64,000 nt of DNA, from the NCBI GenBank assembly GCA_022827195.1, contig JAJDTL010000019.1, positions 207,721 to 271,720 of the forward strand, given 5' to 3'. This DNA is from Caldilineaceae bacterium. GTDB lineage: Bacteria > Chloroflexota > Anaerolineae > Caldilineales > Caldilineaceae. Shown here piece by piece: positions 45,062 to 53,058 of the stretch (positions are counted from its first letter, which is position 1; each line of letters starts with the position of its first letter). A program made the position numbers and the translations under genes. The notes under the pieces are model-generated. The model saw nothing but the letters and a program-made list of their open reading frames with translations. It had not been told where the DNA came from and did no database searches.

Positions 45062-45559
45062 CGCTGCTTGCTCTCTCCTCTCGTCAACGGCCAGCCATCC
45101 GTCCGACCGTATCCCTATTTTAGCACAGCCGTGCTTCCTGTCCGGCAACGTCTGCAGACCGTATGTCCGGCCTGATGTCCACCCAAGTGGGCTCGACCTG
45201 CTCTGCCGCGCCCGCAATACGGCGCCCGGCTTGGCTGGAAGGCCCCATGCGAGCTGCCCCTTTCGTGCAGTGTGGTGGAGATCTACTTCCGCGACCCGTC
45301 GCCGCCTGCGCAAAGCGAAGATGATGCGCCGAAGATCTGTGATGATAATGGCAATGGGCGGACCAGCCGCGCGCAAGCCCGGCCACATGGGAGCGCGCCG
45401 GTGAGCCGAAAGGATGGTGACGAAAAATTTGAGGGACGGCAAGCCCCATCCTAGCGCCTGGCCGTCGCCATGAACTGAACGAACCCAGACGCTAACGTTT
45501 CCTGTTCCCCTGCTTGTCGAACGAACATAACGGGTGGTACAAACGTCGGCGGCAGGTCA
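44683..45559. repeat. 877-bp direct duplication, copy A
   Basis: This matches 46498-47372 at roughly 95% by eye, from TCCGCGCGCGCCACCCGCGC to an IS family B right end (GGGTGGTACAAACGTCGG then CGGCAGGTCA). It contains the 5' part of the 218-residue gene plus 500 bp upstream. The 45062-45523 stretch holds no gene I can support. Confidence 0.85.
45524..45559. repeat. IS family B right end
   Basis: AACATAACGGGTGGTACAAA then CGTCGGCGGCAGGTCA. Near-identical ends occur at 47335, 49243 and 51683; the last directly follows a transposase C terminus. Confidence 0.7.
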
Positions 45560-45592
45560 GTCGGATCAAGTGATAGACGCCCTAAATTCGGT

Positions 45593-45629
45593 TTGACACT
45601 TGACGTCCATCGTCAAGTGCTGGTACCCT
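45593..45629 (+). promoter_or_regulatory. higBA promoter/operator with a 9-bp inverted repeat
   Basis: CACTTGACG-TCCAT-CGTCAAGTG (45597-45619) is a perfect 23-bp interrupted palindrome. It overlaps TTGACG (45600-45605), which is 18 bp from TACCCT (45624-45629). This is a plausible autoregulatory site for the HigA repressor just before higB at 45640. Confidence 0.6.
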
Positions 45630-45639
45630 GACTGTCAAT

Positions 45640-45921
45640 ATGATTCTTGGATACAAGGATAAGAGAACCGGCCAGTTCGCCGCTGGATCATTCGTCGCAG
45701 CGTTCCAGGGGTTTGAAAAGCAGGCAGCGAAGCGACTTGCCATCCTCAATGCGGCGCCGTCGCTGGATACTCTGAGAGCGCTGCCGAGTAACCGCTTGGA
45801 AGCTCTCGGCGGCGCGAAAATAGGGCAGTATTCCATTCGGATCAACCGGCAATGGCGCATCTGTTTTGTTTGGCTCGACGGTTTGGGGCCAACCGATGTC
45901 GAAATTGTGGACTATCATTAG
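45640..45921 (+). CDS. higB: HigB-type RelE-superfamily toxin
   Basis: 93 residues. YKDKRTGQFAAGSFVAAFQG, AAKRLAILNAAPSLDTLRAL, PSNRLEALGGAKIGQYSIRI and NRQWRICFVWLDGLGPTDVE are diagnostic of HigB (the LxxLxxPPxNxLExLxGdrxGxxSIRIN pattern). It is a ribosome-dependent mRNase. Toxin-first gene order and the downstream higA 20 bp away are typical. Confidence 0.92.
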   Translation: MILGYKDKRTGQFAAGSFVAAFQGFEKQAAKRLAILNAAPSLDTLRALPSNRLEALGGAKIGQYSIRINRQWRICFVWLDGLGPTDVEIVDYH

Positions 45922-45941
45922 ACATGTGGAGGACGTTAACC

Positions 45942-46262
45942 ATGTTAAAGCGCGTTGTGCATCCGGGGGAGATTCTCAGAGACGAACTTGCTGAGTTGGG
46001 CGTGTCCCCAACTGCGTTCGCTCGCCAGATTGACGTGCCGCCGAACAGAATCAGCCAAATTATCGCGGGTAAGCGTTCCGTAACCGGCGACACCGCCCTC
46101 CGGCTCGGGCACTGGTTCGGGACTGAGCCGCAGTTCTGGCTGAACCTGCAGGCGCAATATGACCTCGTCCTTGCCGATCGACGCGCCGGCGCGACAGTGC
46201 GCGCATTGCCGACCGCCGCGGGCTCTCGCAGCAAGGATAAGGCTGAGCGCCGAATGCAGTGA
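45942..46262 (+). CDS. higA: HigA antitoxin (XRE-family HTH)
   Basis: 106 residues from MLKRVVHPGEILRDELAELG; GGAGG lies upstream. HTH LGVSPTAFARQIDVPPNRIS then QIIAGKRSVTGDTALRLGHW, and FGTEPQFWLNLQAQYDL at the end of the domain. It neutralises HigB and represses the operon, probably through the palindrome upstream of higB. Confidence 0.92.
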   Translation: MLKRVVHPGEILRDELAELGVSPTAFARQIDVPPNRISQIIAGKRSVTGDTALRLGHWFGTEPQFWLNLQAQYDLVLADRRAGATVRALPTAAGSRSKDKAERRMQ

Positions 46263-46335
46263 CCCAAGGATTGCTGGAAATCGACTTCTGGCATCACGTG
46301 CGCGAGTTTGATTCTCCATCCGACCGGACCCAGCC

Positions 46336-46497
46336 ATGTTCCGACTCAAACCCACACACAAGGTCGTCAAGGACTACTACGCCGAGGTCCACAAGCTGAC
46401 CCAACTCGGCGCGGTACATGAGGGCGCGGTCGCGCCCGCGTTCGCCAATCTGCTGCGCGCCGCGGCGCAACCGTTCGGCCGGACGCTGGCCGAGCAG
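46336..46497 (+). pseudogene. N-terminal fragment of an N-6 DNA methylase (type ISP-like)
   Basis: MFRLKPTHKVVKDYYAEVHK, then LTQLGAVHEGAVAPAFANLL and FGRTLAEQ match the first 54 residues of large type ISP-like restriction-modification proteins (THxVVKDYY...HEGAVxxAF). The gene is cut at 46498, where duplication copy B was inserted. Nothing downstream continues it. Confidence 0.75.
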
Positions 46498-46874
46498 TCC
46501 GCGCGCGCCACCCGCGCCGGGTGCGTGCGCCTCGCTTCGCTGTGATTGCTGTCCCACGCCAGCGCCGCGCGCGCATTCTCCGACAATGTCTCCAGCGCAT
46601 GACCGTTGTCCAGCAGCCAGTGTCGCGCGTCCAGCGGCGTCAACGCCTCCCACCCGGTGTATACCCCGATCCCCGTCGGCCTCGCCAGCAGCCAGCGCCC
46701 GTCCGGGTAGTAGAAGAACAGCGTCGCCGGCGGGATGCCGAACGCCGGCAGCCCCTTGTCCTGCCACATCGGGCAAACGTCGATTTCCGAGGCCGGTATC
46801 AGCAGCTCCCGCTTGCTGTTGACCAGCGGCCTCCGCTTGTATACGCCCCTCCTGTTGCGGTATCGTTCCACCAT
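46498..46874 (-). pseudogene. truncated second copy of the 218-residue gene
   Basis: From MVERYRNRRGVYKRRPLVNS to THPARVARAD the protein is nearly identical to residues 1-125 or so of the 44405-45061 gene (changes such as V to I and SE to TG). After the breakpoint at 46498 the frame runs into antisense methylase sequence. It is probably non-functional. Confidence 0.75.
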
Positions 46875-47372
46875 CGCTCTCTATGCGCTCCTCTCCACAG
46901 CAGCCAGCCATCCGTCCGACCGTATCCCTATTTTAGCACAGCCGTGCTTCCTGTCCGGCAACGTCTGCAGACCGTATGTCTGGCCTGATGTCCACCCAAG
47001 TCGGCTCGACCCGCTCTGCCGCGCCCGCAATACGGCGCCCGGCTTGGCTGGAAGGCCCCGTGCGGGCTGCCCCTTTCGTGCAGTGTGGTGGAGATCGACT
47101 CCCGCGACCCGTCGCCGCCTGCGCAAAGCGAAGATGATGCGCCAAAGATCTGTGATGATAATGGCAATGGGCGGACCAGCCGCGCGCAAGCCCGGCCACA
47201 TGGGAGCGCGCCGGTGAGCCGGCAGGAAGGCGCCGAAAAGCTTGAGAGGCGGAAAGCCCCATTCTAGCGCCTGGCCGTCGCCATGGGCTGAACGAACCCA
47301 GACGCTAACATTTCCTGTTCTGCTGCTTGTCGGCCTGACATAGAGGGTGGTACAAATATCGGGGGCAGGTCA
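46498..47372. repeat. 877-bp direct duplication, copy B
   Basis: Counterpart of 44683-45559 and ends in the same IS family B right end (47335-47372). Its left edge truncates the methylase fragment. The 46875-47334 part has no supported gene. Confidence 0.85.
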
Positions 47373-47405
47373 CCGTGCGCATCATCAGGAGGAGGATGTG
47401 AAACG

Positions 47406-47783
47406 ATGAATGAGCGTATCCGACCAGTAGTTTTCAACGTGATTACAATCGCGGCCTTGCTGATTGCCCTGGTCCAGTTGGTGCTGATATCGCCAATGTA
47501 CACGATGCCGGCAACGACTGAGGCCATTCAGCTTCTTGTAGAGCTTGTCCAGGAGAGCGACGCAGAGGAACAAACCTTGATCGCGCTTCTGGCGGACGAC
47601 CTTATGCGGCGTAAGTGGCTTGGCAACGGCATGATAGTCACAATGGGCATCGCTATTGTGGCCAATGTCATCGCGAACTATCTTGGCCGCGGAAGACAGC
47701 GCACGAACCAAGACAGGATTCGCCGGCTGGAGGCCGAACTGCAAGGAATGCGATCATCTGCCAAGCGATCAGGGAGGTCGTAA
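47406..47783 (+). CDS. small two-helix membrane protein, first of a tandem paralogous pair
   Basis: 125 residues. Helix 1 PVVFNVITIAALLIALVQLV, an acidic extracytoplasmic region (ATTEAIQLLVELVQESDAEE), helix 2 MIVTMGIAIVANVIANYLGRG, then a basic cytoplasmic coiled coil (QDRIRRLEAELQGM). The next gene shares all these blocks. No known family. AGGAGGAT lies a few bases before the ATG. The stop is one base before the next gene's GTG, so the pair is an operon. Confidence 0.7.
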   Translation: MNERIRPVVFNVITIAALLIALVQLVLISPMYTMPATTEAIQLLVELVQESDAEEQTLIALLADDLMRRKWLGNGMIVTMGIAIVANVIANYLGRGRQRTNQDRIRRLEAELQGMRSSAKRSGRS

Positions 47784-47784
47784 A

Positions 47785-48141
47785 GTGAAGGGTAAGTTTT
47801 TCCAACCCGTAGTGTTCAACATGATTACGATCGTGGCGATGCTGGTCTCACTTTTCCAGATGGTGGCTGTGGCGAAAAGAGACGAAGTGTCAACGGCAAA
47901 GGCCATCCAGCTTATTGAACAGTTTGTCGAAGAGGGCGCAATAGCGGACGACGGGCTGACCCTGCGTCTCACAGCCGAGTCAACCCAGATCGCCCTTTTC
48001 GAAGTCTACATTGTCGGGACGTTGCTGATCGCGGTTATGGCCAACGTTGTGGCGAACTATATCGGTAGAGGAAGGCACTTTGAGAACAGAGGAAGGATTC
48101 GTGAGCTGGAGGCGGAAATGCGCGGATTGCGAGGGAGTTAG
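47785..48141 (+). CDS. small two-helix membrane protein, second of the tandem pair
   Basis: 118 residues from GTG at 47785 with GGGAGG upstream. Same architecture as the preceding gene: PVVFNMITIVAMLVSLFQMV, STAKAIQLIEQFVEEGA, a second helix VYIVGTLLIAVMANVVANYI, and a basic coiled-coil tail RIRELEAEMRGLRG. The two proteins are perhaps 35-40% identical by eye and probably form a hetero-oligomer in the membrane. Function unknown. Confidence 0.7.
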   Translation: MKGKFFQPVVFNMITIVAMLVSLFQMVAVAKRDEVSTAKAIQLIEQFVEEGAIADDGLTLRLTAESTQIALFEVYIVGTLLIAVMANVVANYIGRGRHFENRGRIRELEAEMRGLRGS

Positions 48142-48375
48142 CGTCTTCGATGTGAACAATATCGGCCGAAGCGCTACGACGACAACCGGAACGGCTCAAT
48201 CACTTGATACAAAGGCCCGGCAATGACCTGCCCCCCCAACTGGTCCAGGCAATATGTCAATATTGGGCCGCAGAGAGGGCGTCTGTGGCCCCACGACGGC
48301 GATCTTGACACGACACTGCAATCCAACGGCAGCGCCTCTACTCGCTGTGACATAATTTCTTTCACCCGCTAAAAT

Positions 48376-48394
48376 ATACGTACACTGTACGTAT
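48376..48394. promoter_or_regulatory. 19-bp perfect palindrome upstream of a coiled-coil gene
   Basis: ATACGTACACTGTACGTAT: 9-bp arms around a central C. It ends 15 bp before the 48410 start and could be an operator or dimeric repressor site. The 48142-48375 stretch shows no gene. Confidence 0.6.
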
Positions 48395-48409
48395 GATTGG
48401 AGAGCGGTT

Positions 48410-48691
48410 ATGGCGAGACAGACGAAAAGCCCCGACCGCGTCGAACAGGTCGAAAACCGCCTTGACCGCGTCGAGCGGATGCTGGAGCAGCTGGCAGAAC
48501 GGCAGATTCACGCCGGCAACCGCCTCGACCGTTTTGAACAGGCGTTGATCGCGTCTGCACAGACGACACGGCAAAACATCGAGCGGCTAAGCGCAGAGAT
48601 CGATCGATTGACTGCGCAGACCGGCATTCTGTTGCAGGTCGTGCAGGCTCATATCGCCCAGGCCGCGCCCCCCGCGCACGCTTCAGACTGA
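48410..48691 (+). CDS. small coiled-coil protein
   Basis: 93 residues. Heptads run from DRVEQVENRLDRVERMLEQL through NIERLSAEIDRLTAQTGILL, giving a nearly uninterrupted amphipathic helix with Leu/Val/Ile at a and d positions. GGAGAG precedes the ATG and a perfect palindrome lies further upstream. No enzymatic domain. Possibly a structural or regulatory partner; related short DUF-type coiled-coil proteins are common in Chloroflexota and Cyanobacteria. Confidence 0.6.
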   Translation: MARQTKSPDRVEQVENRLDRVERMLEQLAERQIHAGNRLDRFEQALIASAQTTRQNIERLSAEIDRLTAQTGILLQVVQAHIAQAAPPAHASD

Positions 48692-48782
48692 CCCCCTACT
48701 CAACTGCATACCGGAAAGACGGGCGGCCTGCAACAGCCTCTCCTGCCCTGCCCTTCCGTTCATCCGGGCCGCCGGCGCGCTG

Positions 48783-49195
48783 TCACAAGCGACAACTTGC
48801 CCTTCTTGCGGGCAGATCTTTCGCAGCCATATTCCATGGCATCTCCCCGAGCAAGCGCAGCGGCGCCGCGTAGAGCCCATCGTCGCAGGGCACGCTCCTC
48901 TCGCCATCGTAGAGGATCGCCCCGCCAGCGAACCGGCCGCCTGCAGCCCCCCTCACTTTCCGCAAGGCTCGGAACTCCGCTGAAGTCACCGGCGCCCCGG
49001 CCTTGACCTCCACGCCAGCCAGGCCCTGCGTCCCCCGCTCGATAACGATCTCCACCTCGGCCCCGTCCCTGTTGCGGCAATCAAAAAACGAAGTGGAATC
49101 AGCGCGCCAGCTTGCCTGCCGTTTCAACGCCTGGTAGACAAAAGTCTCAAGCGGTTGCCCCATCATCGTCCGGTCAGTGGCGAGACCGGCCGCCG
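48783..49195 (-). pseudogene. DUF4143-domain ATPase, C-terminal fragment
   Basis: LATDRTMMGQPLETFVYQAL then KRQASW, FFDCRNRDGAEVEIVIERGT, LAGVEVKAGAPVTSAEFRAL and FAGGAILYDGERSVPCDDGL match the PD-(D/E)XK-like C-terminal domain (D-x-EVE..VxVK) of AAA_14/DUF4143 proteins. The N-terminal ATPase is missing. The 5' break lies next to an IS family B end at 49215-49281. Confidence 0.78.
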
Positions 49196-49242
49196 GCGCC
49201 CGAGGACCTCTTGCCTGCCACCCCTGTCCCCGTGCCTGCCAG

Positions 49243-49281
49243 ACTAACATAACGGGTGGTACAAACATCGGGGGCAGGTCA
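49243..49281. repeat. IS family B right end next to the DUF4143 fragment
   Basis: ACTAACATAACGGGTGGTAC then ATCGGGGGCAGGTCA, the same as at 51683-51721. The preceding 30 bp resemble a degenerate transposase C terminus (LPATPVPVPARLT). Confidence 0.7.
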
Positions 49282-49442
49282 GGCAGGTCATGACCGTGCA
49301 GCGGGGCCAACCTGTCTATGCGTATACGCGCGATGCGGACGGAATGTTGTGAGAGAGGTGAACTGAAGTCGGAATTTGAGCGGGATGCTTGCCGATGCTT
49401 TCGTCTACCGAAACGAAGAGCAATGAAATTGCGCAAACCCAA

Positions 49443-49880
49443 CTATCCTACGGGAACGACTTCGCCTTGTTCGATCAACAGATTTCTGAGGGCTATCGCA
49501 ACGAGATGATCATAGTTAGTGTATCCTTCTACCCCTGCGTGCGACGGGTTGTCAGGCGTTGCCTTTGAACGGACAGTTAATTCTCGAATCCTGATTTCTT
49601 CTATGAGTCCCACATTGAACACAAGAAACTTGCCAGAAGGGCTCACGTCAAGAATATCATTACTCTTGAGATGTTGTCTCAACTGCGAAAGAGCCACGAC
49701 ATGGCGTTCTGCTTCGAAGAATTCCAGTCGATATACCGACCAATAGCTTTCACTTGGTCTCAGTTGAAACGTCACCAGCTTGGGGCGTCTTGTTCTGTCA
49801 TCGTAACGAGTAGGAGAACAGTACCGTACAACATGGTTTTCTCCAGGGAGACAACAGCCGTATGGAATTGGGCTACGCAT
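49443..49880 (-). CDS. unrecognised protein C of an AT-richer three-gene operon
   Basis: 145 residues. Start overlaps the preceding gene's stop (ATGCGTAG). The central block LVTFQLRPSESYWSVYRLEF, FLVFNVGLIEEIRIRELTVR and DHLVAIALRNLLIEQGEVVP looks like a compact alpha/beta protein. No family known. Together with the two upstream genes it has visibly lower GC than the surrounding DNA. Confidence 0.6.
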   Translation of the reverse strand: MRSPIPYGCCLPGENHVVRYCSPTRYDDRTRRPKLVTFQLRPSESYWSVYRLEFFEAERHVVALSQLRQHLKSNDILDVSPSGKFLVFNVGLIEEIRIRELTVRSKATPDNPSHAGVEGYTNYDHLVAIALRNLLIEQGEVVPVG

Positions 49881-50424
49881 TGGAACACAGTCGCCGCAGG
49901 AAAAAATGAGCCGTTTCTGTGACTTTATCCGCGGTCACAATTTCATTGAGTTCGTGACGTTCCCCTTCTTCCGAATATGTCTTGGATAACCCAACCGATA
50001 TAACAAACCCGTCGGGCCTGAAGACCAGCCACAAGGTCCCCCCACTTCTTCCCCAAAGATGGTCGTCATCCATACCTGAATCCTGTCGAAAAGGGACATC
50101 CCATTCCATCCCAAACCAACCATTGGCATCATAGTTTATGTGTGAGGCTGGGAGCTGTTTCTCCTGCATGAGAAAACTGGCAAAAAAGTATAGCGACTTC
50201 GCATCCATGGATGGTTCGTCTACCTCAATTGAGGTCAATGATATGATGTCATCAATAGCGTTCGCTTCATTGTGTAGATCGTTAGAACGCAACCTTATTA
50301 GAATCGTCTCTTCCTGAGTAGGGTATGGAGTGTTCGCAGGCCATTTCCACGCATCTTGACTATAGACTTTGGGTTCTATTCTATATTCAAAGTGAACAGC
50401 GCTTGCTCTCTCTGGCAACATCAT
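49873..50424 (-). CDS. unrecognised protein B of the three-gene operon
   Basis: 183 residues from the ATG overlapping the upstream stop (ATGA); the frame is open further. SAVHFEYRIEPKVYSQDAWK, WFGMEWDVPFRQDSGMDDDH and GGTLWLVFRPDGFVISVGLS indicate a beta-rich fold. The C-terminal EIVTADKVTETAHFFLRRLC is helical. No family recognised. Overlaps on both sides show a tightly coupled operon. Confidence 0.6.
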   Translation of the reverse strand: MMLPERASAVHFEYRIEPKVYSQDAWKWPANTPYPTQEETILIRLRSNDLHNEANAIDDIISLTSIEVDEPSMDAKSLYFFASFLMQEKQLPASHINYDANGWFGMEWDVPFRQDSGMDDDHLWGRSGGTLWLVFRPDGFVISVGLSKTYSEEGERHELNEIVTADKVTETAHFFLRRLCSNA

Positions 50425-51068
50425 GCGCTCTCTAGAATCGTTGTTACTGATTCTCGAATCCAGTCCCGGAACCGACGCCACTGATTCGTGAGTCTTATTA
50501 AACGATTTGTGTCTGATAAATTGGCAACCTCAATGGTGGCTTGGATTGCGATGGCCCCTAAAGGCTGATCTTGACCGGAAGGTGTAATATCCACAACATG
50601 AAAAGAGAGCTGCAAATGGTTGTCACCATCGATAACGATGTATCGTGGTTCTAGGTAGTAGTTGCCCGGCAGCATCCTGTCGGGGTGGCTGAAATGTTTG
50701 TGAAGCCATTCCTGAGGATTGTCAAAATAGGTCAGGATTTCCCATCTTAGACCAATGCTGTGGTAAGGAACACTACGAGTTTTCCGTAGAAATGTAGTTG
50801 CTAGATCGAATATTGCTGGTTCAAATTCAATATCTGATGCGCAGATTTGAGAAAAAGTGATTCTACTGCGATCTAACTCGATGTTAACCTCGTTGTCATA
50901 GGCTATCGAACTGCCAACGTCTGAAATGCTACTGCTGAAAAGCGGCTTCCACTCTTTAGGCACAATGTCTTTCTTAACAAGGAAGTCGTGGGTTATAAGC
51001 GCCGGAGTTGGCTCTCGTGCTACGATAGAAATGTTTACTGCATGAAGCCATAGTTCCAGCTGATTCAT
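50421..51068 (-). CDS. unrecognised protein A of the three-gene operon
   Basis: 215 residues. MNQLELWLHAVNISIVAREP is a strong N terminus. IVPKEWKPLFSSSISDVGSS, ITFSQICASDIEFEPAIFDL, RSVPYHSIGLRWEILTYFDN and LGAIAIQATIEVANLSDTNR follow. The pattern resembles proteins of the TIGR04255 type, but I cannot assign it firmly. It is first in an operon with two genes of unknown function, next to IS ends and restriction genes. Confidence 0.6.
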   Translation of the reverse strand: MNQLELWLHAVNISIVAREPTPALITHDFLVKKDIVPKEWKPLFSSSISDVGSSIAYDNEVNIELDRSRITFSQICASDIEFEPAIFDLATTFLRKTRSVPYHSIGLRWEILTYFDNPQEWLHKHFSHPDRMLPGNYYLEPRYIVIDGDNHLQLSFHVVDITPSGQDQPLGAIAIQATIEVANLSDTNRLIRLTNQWRRFRDWIRESVTTILESA

Positions 51069-51138
51069 TCCAACCTCAGTTTAATCAATTGTTCGGCTGA
51101 TGGTAGAGCCATTATTGTGGATACCGGATTGAAAGTCA

Positions 51139-51198
51139 ACCGGTGAACTGCTCCATTATACACCTTAGCTCGTGGTCCAGTATCTGGGGCCAAGCTCA
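51139..51198. repeat. solo right end of IS family A
   Basis: GTGAACTGCTCCATTATACA, TTAGCTCGTGGTCCAG and TGGGGCCAAGCTCA. It interrupts the 5' side of the IS family B transposase, so family A inserted into, or recombined with, family B here. Confidence 0.75.
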
Positions 51199-51692
51199 GT
51201 ATGGGCCTACGACTTCGTGCACCTGAGGCTCCATGACGGCACAGGGGTGCGGTTGCTGACCGTCATCGATGAATACAGCAGGGAGTGTCTGGCGCTGCGG
51301 GCTGGCCGCAGCATACGGTCCGCGGAAGTGATAGAGGCGCTGGCCGAGTTGATGGTGTTCAGAGGGGTGCCCGACCACATTCGCGCGGACAACGGGCCGG
51401 AGTTTACGGCCCGGCCTGTGCGCAGGTGGCTTGGGCGGGTGGGAGCCAGGACGCTCTACATCGAGCCTGGGTCGCCGTGGGAGAACGGCTTGCGAGTTTC
51501 AACGGGAAGTTGAGGGACGAGCTGCTGGACAGGGAGCTCTTCTATACGTTGCTGGAGGTGCGTGTGCTGACGGAGCGTTACAGGCGGACCTACAACTTGG
51601 TCAGGCCGCACAGCTCGCTGGGCTACCGGCCGCCTACGCCCGAGGCCCTCATGCCTGCCGACCCTGTCCCCGCGCTTGTCGGACTAACATAA
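51199..51692 (+). pseudogene. IS family B (IS3-like) OrfB transposase, 5'-truncated and frameshifted
   Basis: The integrase core reads WAYDFVHLRLHDGTGVRLLT, VIDEYSRECLALRAGRSIRS, HIRADNGPEFTARPVRRWLG and YIEPGSPWENG (DDE residues D, D, E). A frameshift near 51490 then moves to the frame FNGKLRDELLDRELFYTLLE, ...RYRRTYNLVRPHSSLGYRPP, ending PADPVPALVGLT. About the first third of OrfB is missing. The right IS end follows immediately (51683-51721). Confidence 0.85.
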
Positions 51693-51721
51693 CGGGTGGT
51701 ACAAACATCGGGGGCAGGTCA
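51683..51721. repeat. IS family B right end, reference copy
   Basis: ACTAACATAACGGGTGGTAC then AAACATCGGGGGCAGGTCA. It directly follows the transposase stop, which identifies the other three copies as IS ends. Confidence 0.75.
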
Positions 51722-51748
51722 AGAGGGCGAAGTGCTTTCCTACTATGG

Positions 51749-51795
51749 TGAGCCCCAATCGTTAGACCGCGAAATGGGGAAAACAGGGTGCATCC
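51749..51795. repeat. solo left end of IS family A
   Basis: TGAGCCCCAATCGTTAGACC then GCGAAATGGGGAAAACAGGG, matching the OrfB-side end at 53059 and 29861. It stops at the end of the secreted-protein gene. Confidence 0.7.
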
Positions 51796-51801
51796 AAAAG
51801 G

Positions 51802-52407
51802 CTACCAGAGTATGATTTCGACTTCATCGCCCCGCAGAATGAAAACATATGGCTTGCCATCGGCATAGGATGACACAACCAAAATCCCGTCCGCCCCCGG
51901 ACTCATCACATAGGACGGCGCGCCGAACAGATACACCACGCCGTTCGGACAGACTGCCAGGGGCCGACCCGCATGGTTCGGCAAGCACGGCATATCTCCG
52001 TGCTGATTCCCTCCTTGGCTTCCAGTTGAAGTATCCATTTTCTCGGACGGAGCTGGCATCGCTGTAGCCGTGGCCGTGGCCGGCACGGTCGGTGTGGCCG
52101 TAGCCGTGGCTGTAGCCCCCTGAACCGGTCGTCGAGTCTGTGCGGCTGTAGCCGTGGCCGGCACGGTCGGTGTGGCCGTGTCAGGCAAATGCTGCGCGCG
52201 TGCCGCTTCACAAGCAGCCCGAGAGGTGTACGGACCTTGGTCAACGCCATTAAGGATGAAATACCATTGGATGCCTTGGAGGTCAGCGTAACATGGCCCG
52301 ACAGTCCACTGTTCTTGGGCCGCAGCGGGCGCTTTGTTGAGTATGGCGACAACTACGCAGAGAGCCAGCGCGCCCGCCAAAATTAACATTGTCTTTGTCT
52401 GCTTCAC
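51802..52407 (-). CDS. secreted protein with a Thr/Ala/Pro-rich repeat region
   Basis: 201 residues from GTG at 52407, with GGAGG 8 bases upstream. Signal peptide KQTKTMLILAGALALCVVVA, cleaved near AAAQEQ. A WTVGPCYADLQGIQWYFILN domain follows, with paired Cys. A low-complexity stretch has near-duplicate ATATATPTVPATATA units encoded by short DNA repeats at 52063-52180. The C-terminal domain is LPNHAGRPLAVCPNGVVYLF to PYVFILRGDEVEIILW. No family known; probably extracellular. Confidence 0.65.
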   Translation of the reverse strand: MKQTKTMLILAGALALCVVVAILNKAPAAAQEQWTVGPCYADLQGIQWYFILNGVDQGPYTSRAACEAARAQHLPDTATPTVPATATAAQTRRPVQGATATATATPTVPATATATAMPAPSEKMDTSTGSQGGNQHGDMPCLPNHAGRPLAVCPNGVVYLFGAPSYVMSPGADGILVVSSYADGKPYVFILRGDEVEIILW

Positions 52408-53058
52408 GATGTTTGACCTCCATAGAGAAAGACTGCATGGATCGTTTGTGGCGCCAGGTGAGGGGCGCATATTGACTGAAGTCGGACTGAGGCCGCGGGC
52501 CGGGCGAGGCGGTCCCGATCAGGAGGCGCGTCGGAGGTCACCAGGGGCGTTCTCGATTGCGCACGCGCACAAGGCGTCTGCGATGACACCGGCCCTTCAA
52601 ACATATCAAGAGGTTTGAGACCCAGACCGCTTACTGCCAAAGCGCCTGATAGTGTCCTCTTGGACGTGAGTTAAACAGCGTAGTGTTTTTCAGGCGGCCG
52701 TAGCGTCTGATTGACTTCCATTTGCCATCTGCGAGCACCCCGCTCTCTTTCAACAGTCCGGCGCAGTTTCTATTATGCACGCCCGATATTTCACCAGTGT
52801 GTCATTTGAGAAGTTATCCGTGCCAGTATTGTGTCAATATTCTATTGCGCGGCGGAATCGGCCACTTTTGGGGCCAAGTGTGTCGTGCATCGGGGTCCTG
52901 TGACCTGGGGGCGCTGGAGAGGTTTAGTTCGAGACGAGGAGGATGGGTTAACGGAGTCTTATCAGCCCATCAAGTCTAGCCTGCTATCCTTTCTAATCGA
53001 TTCGGCACCGGGTGTCAGGTTAGTCTGCTGCCAAAGTGCCGGCGCAAGATGGCTATGG
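52408..53058. other. 651-bp region with no supported gene
   Basis: Short open frames on both strands are unconvincing. A fragment TTTTGGGGCCAAGTG near 52867 resembles a decayed IS family A end. The region lies between the secreted-protein gene and a deleted IS A copy. Confidence 0.5.

Noticed and set aside
45272..45454. 60-residue frame (MVEIYFRDPSPPAQ...) conserved in both duplication copies
   Set aside because: Conservation follows from the recent duplication; there is no ribosome site or recognisable domain.
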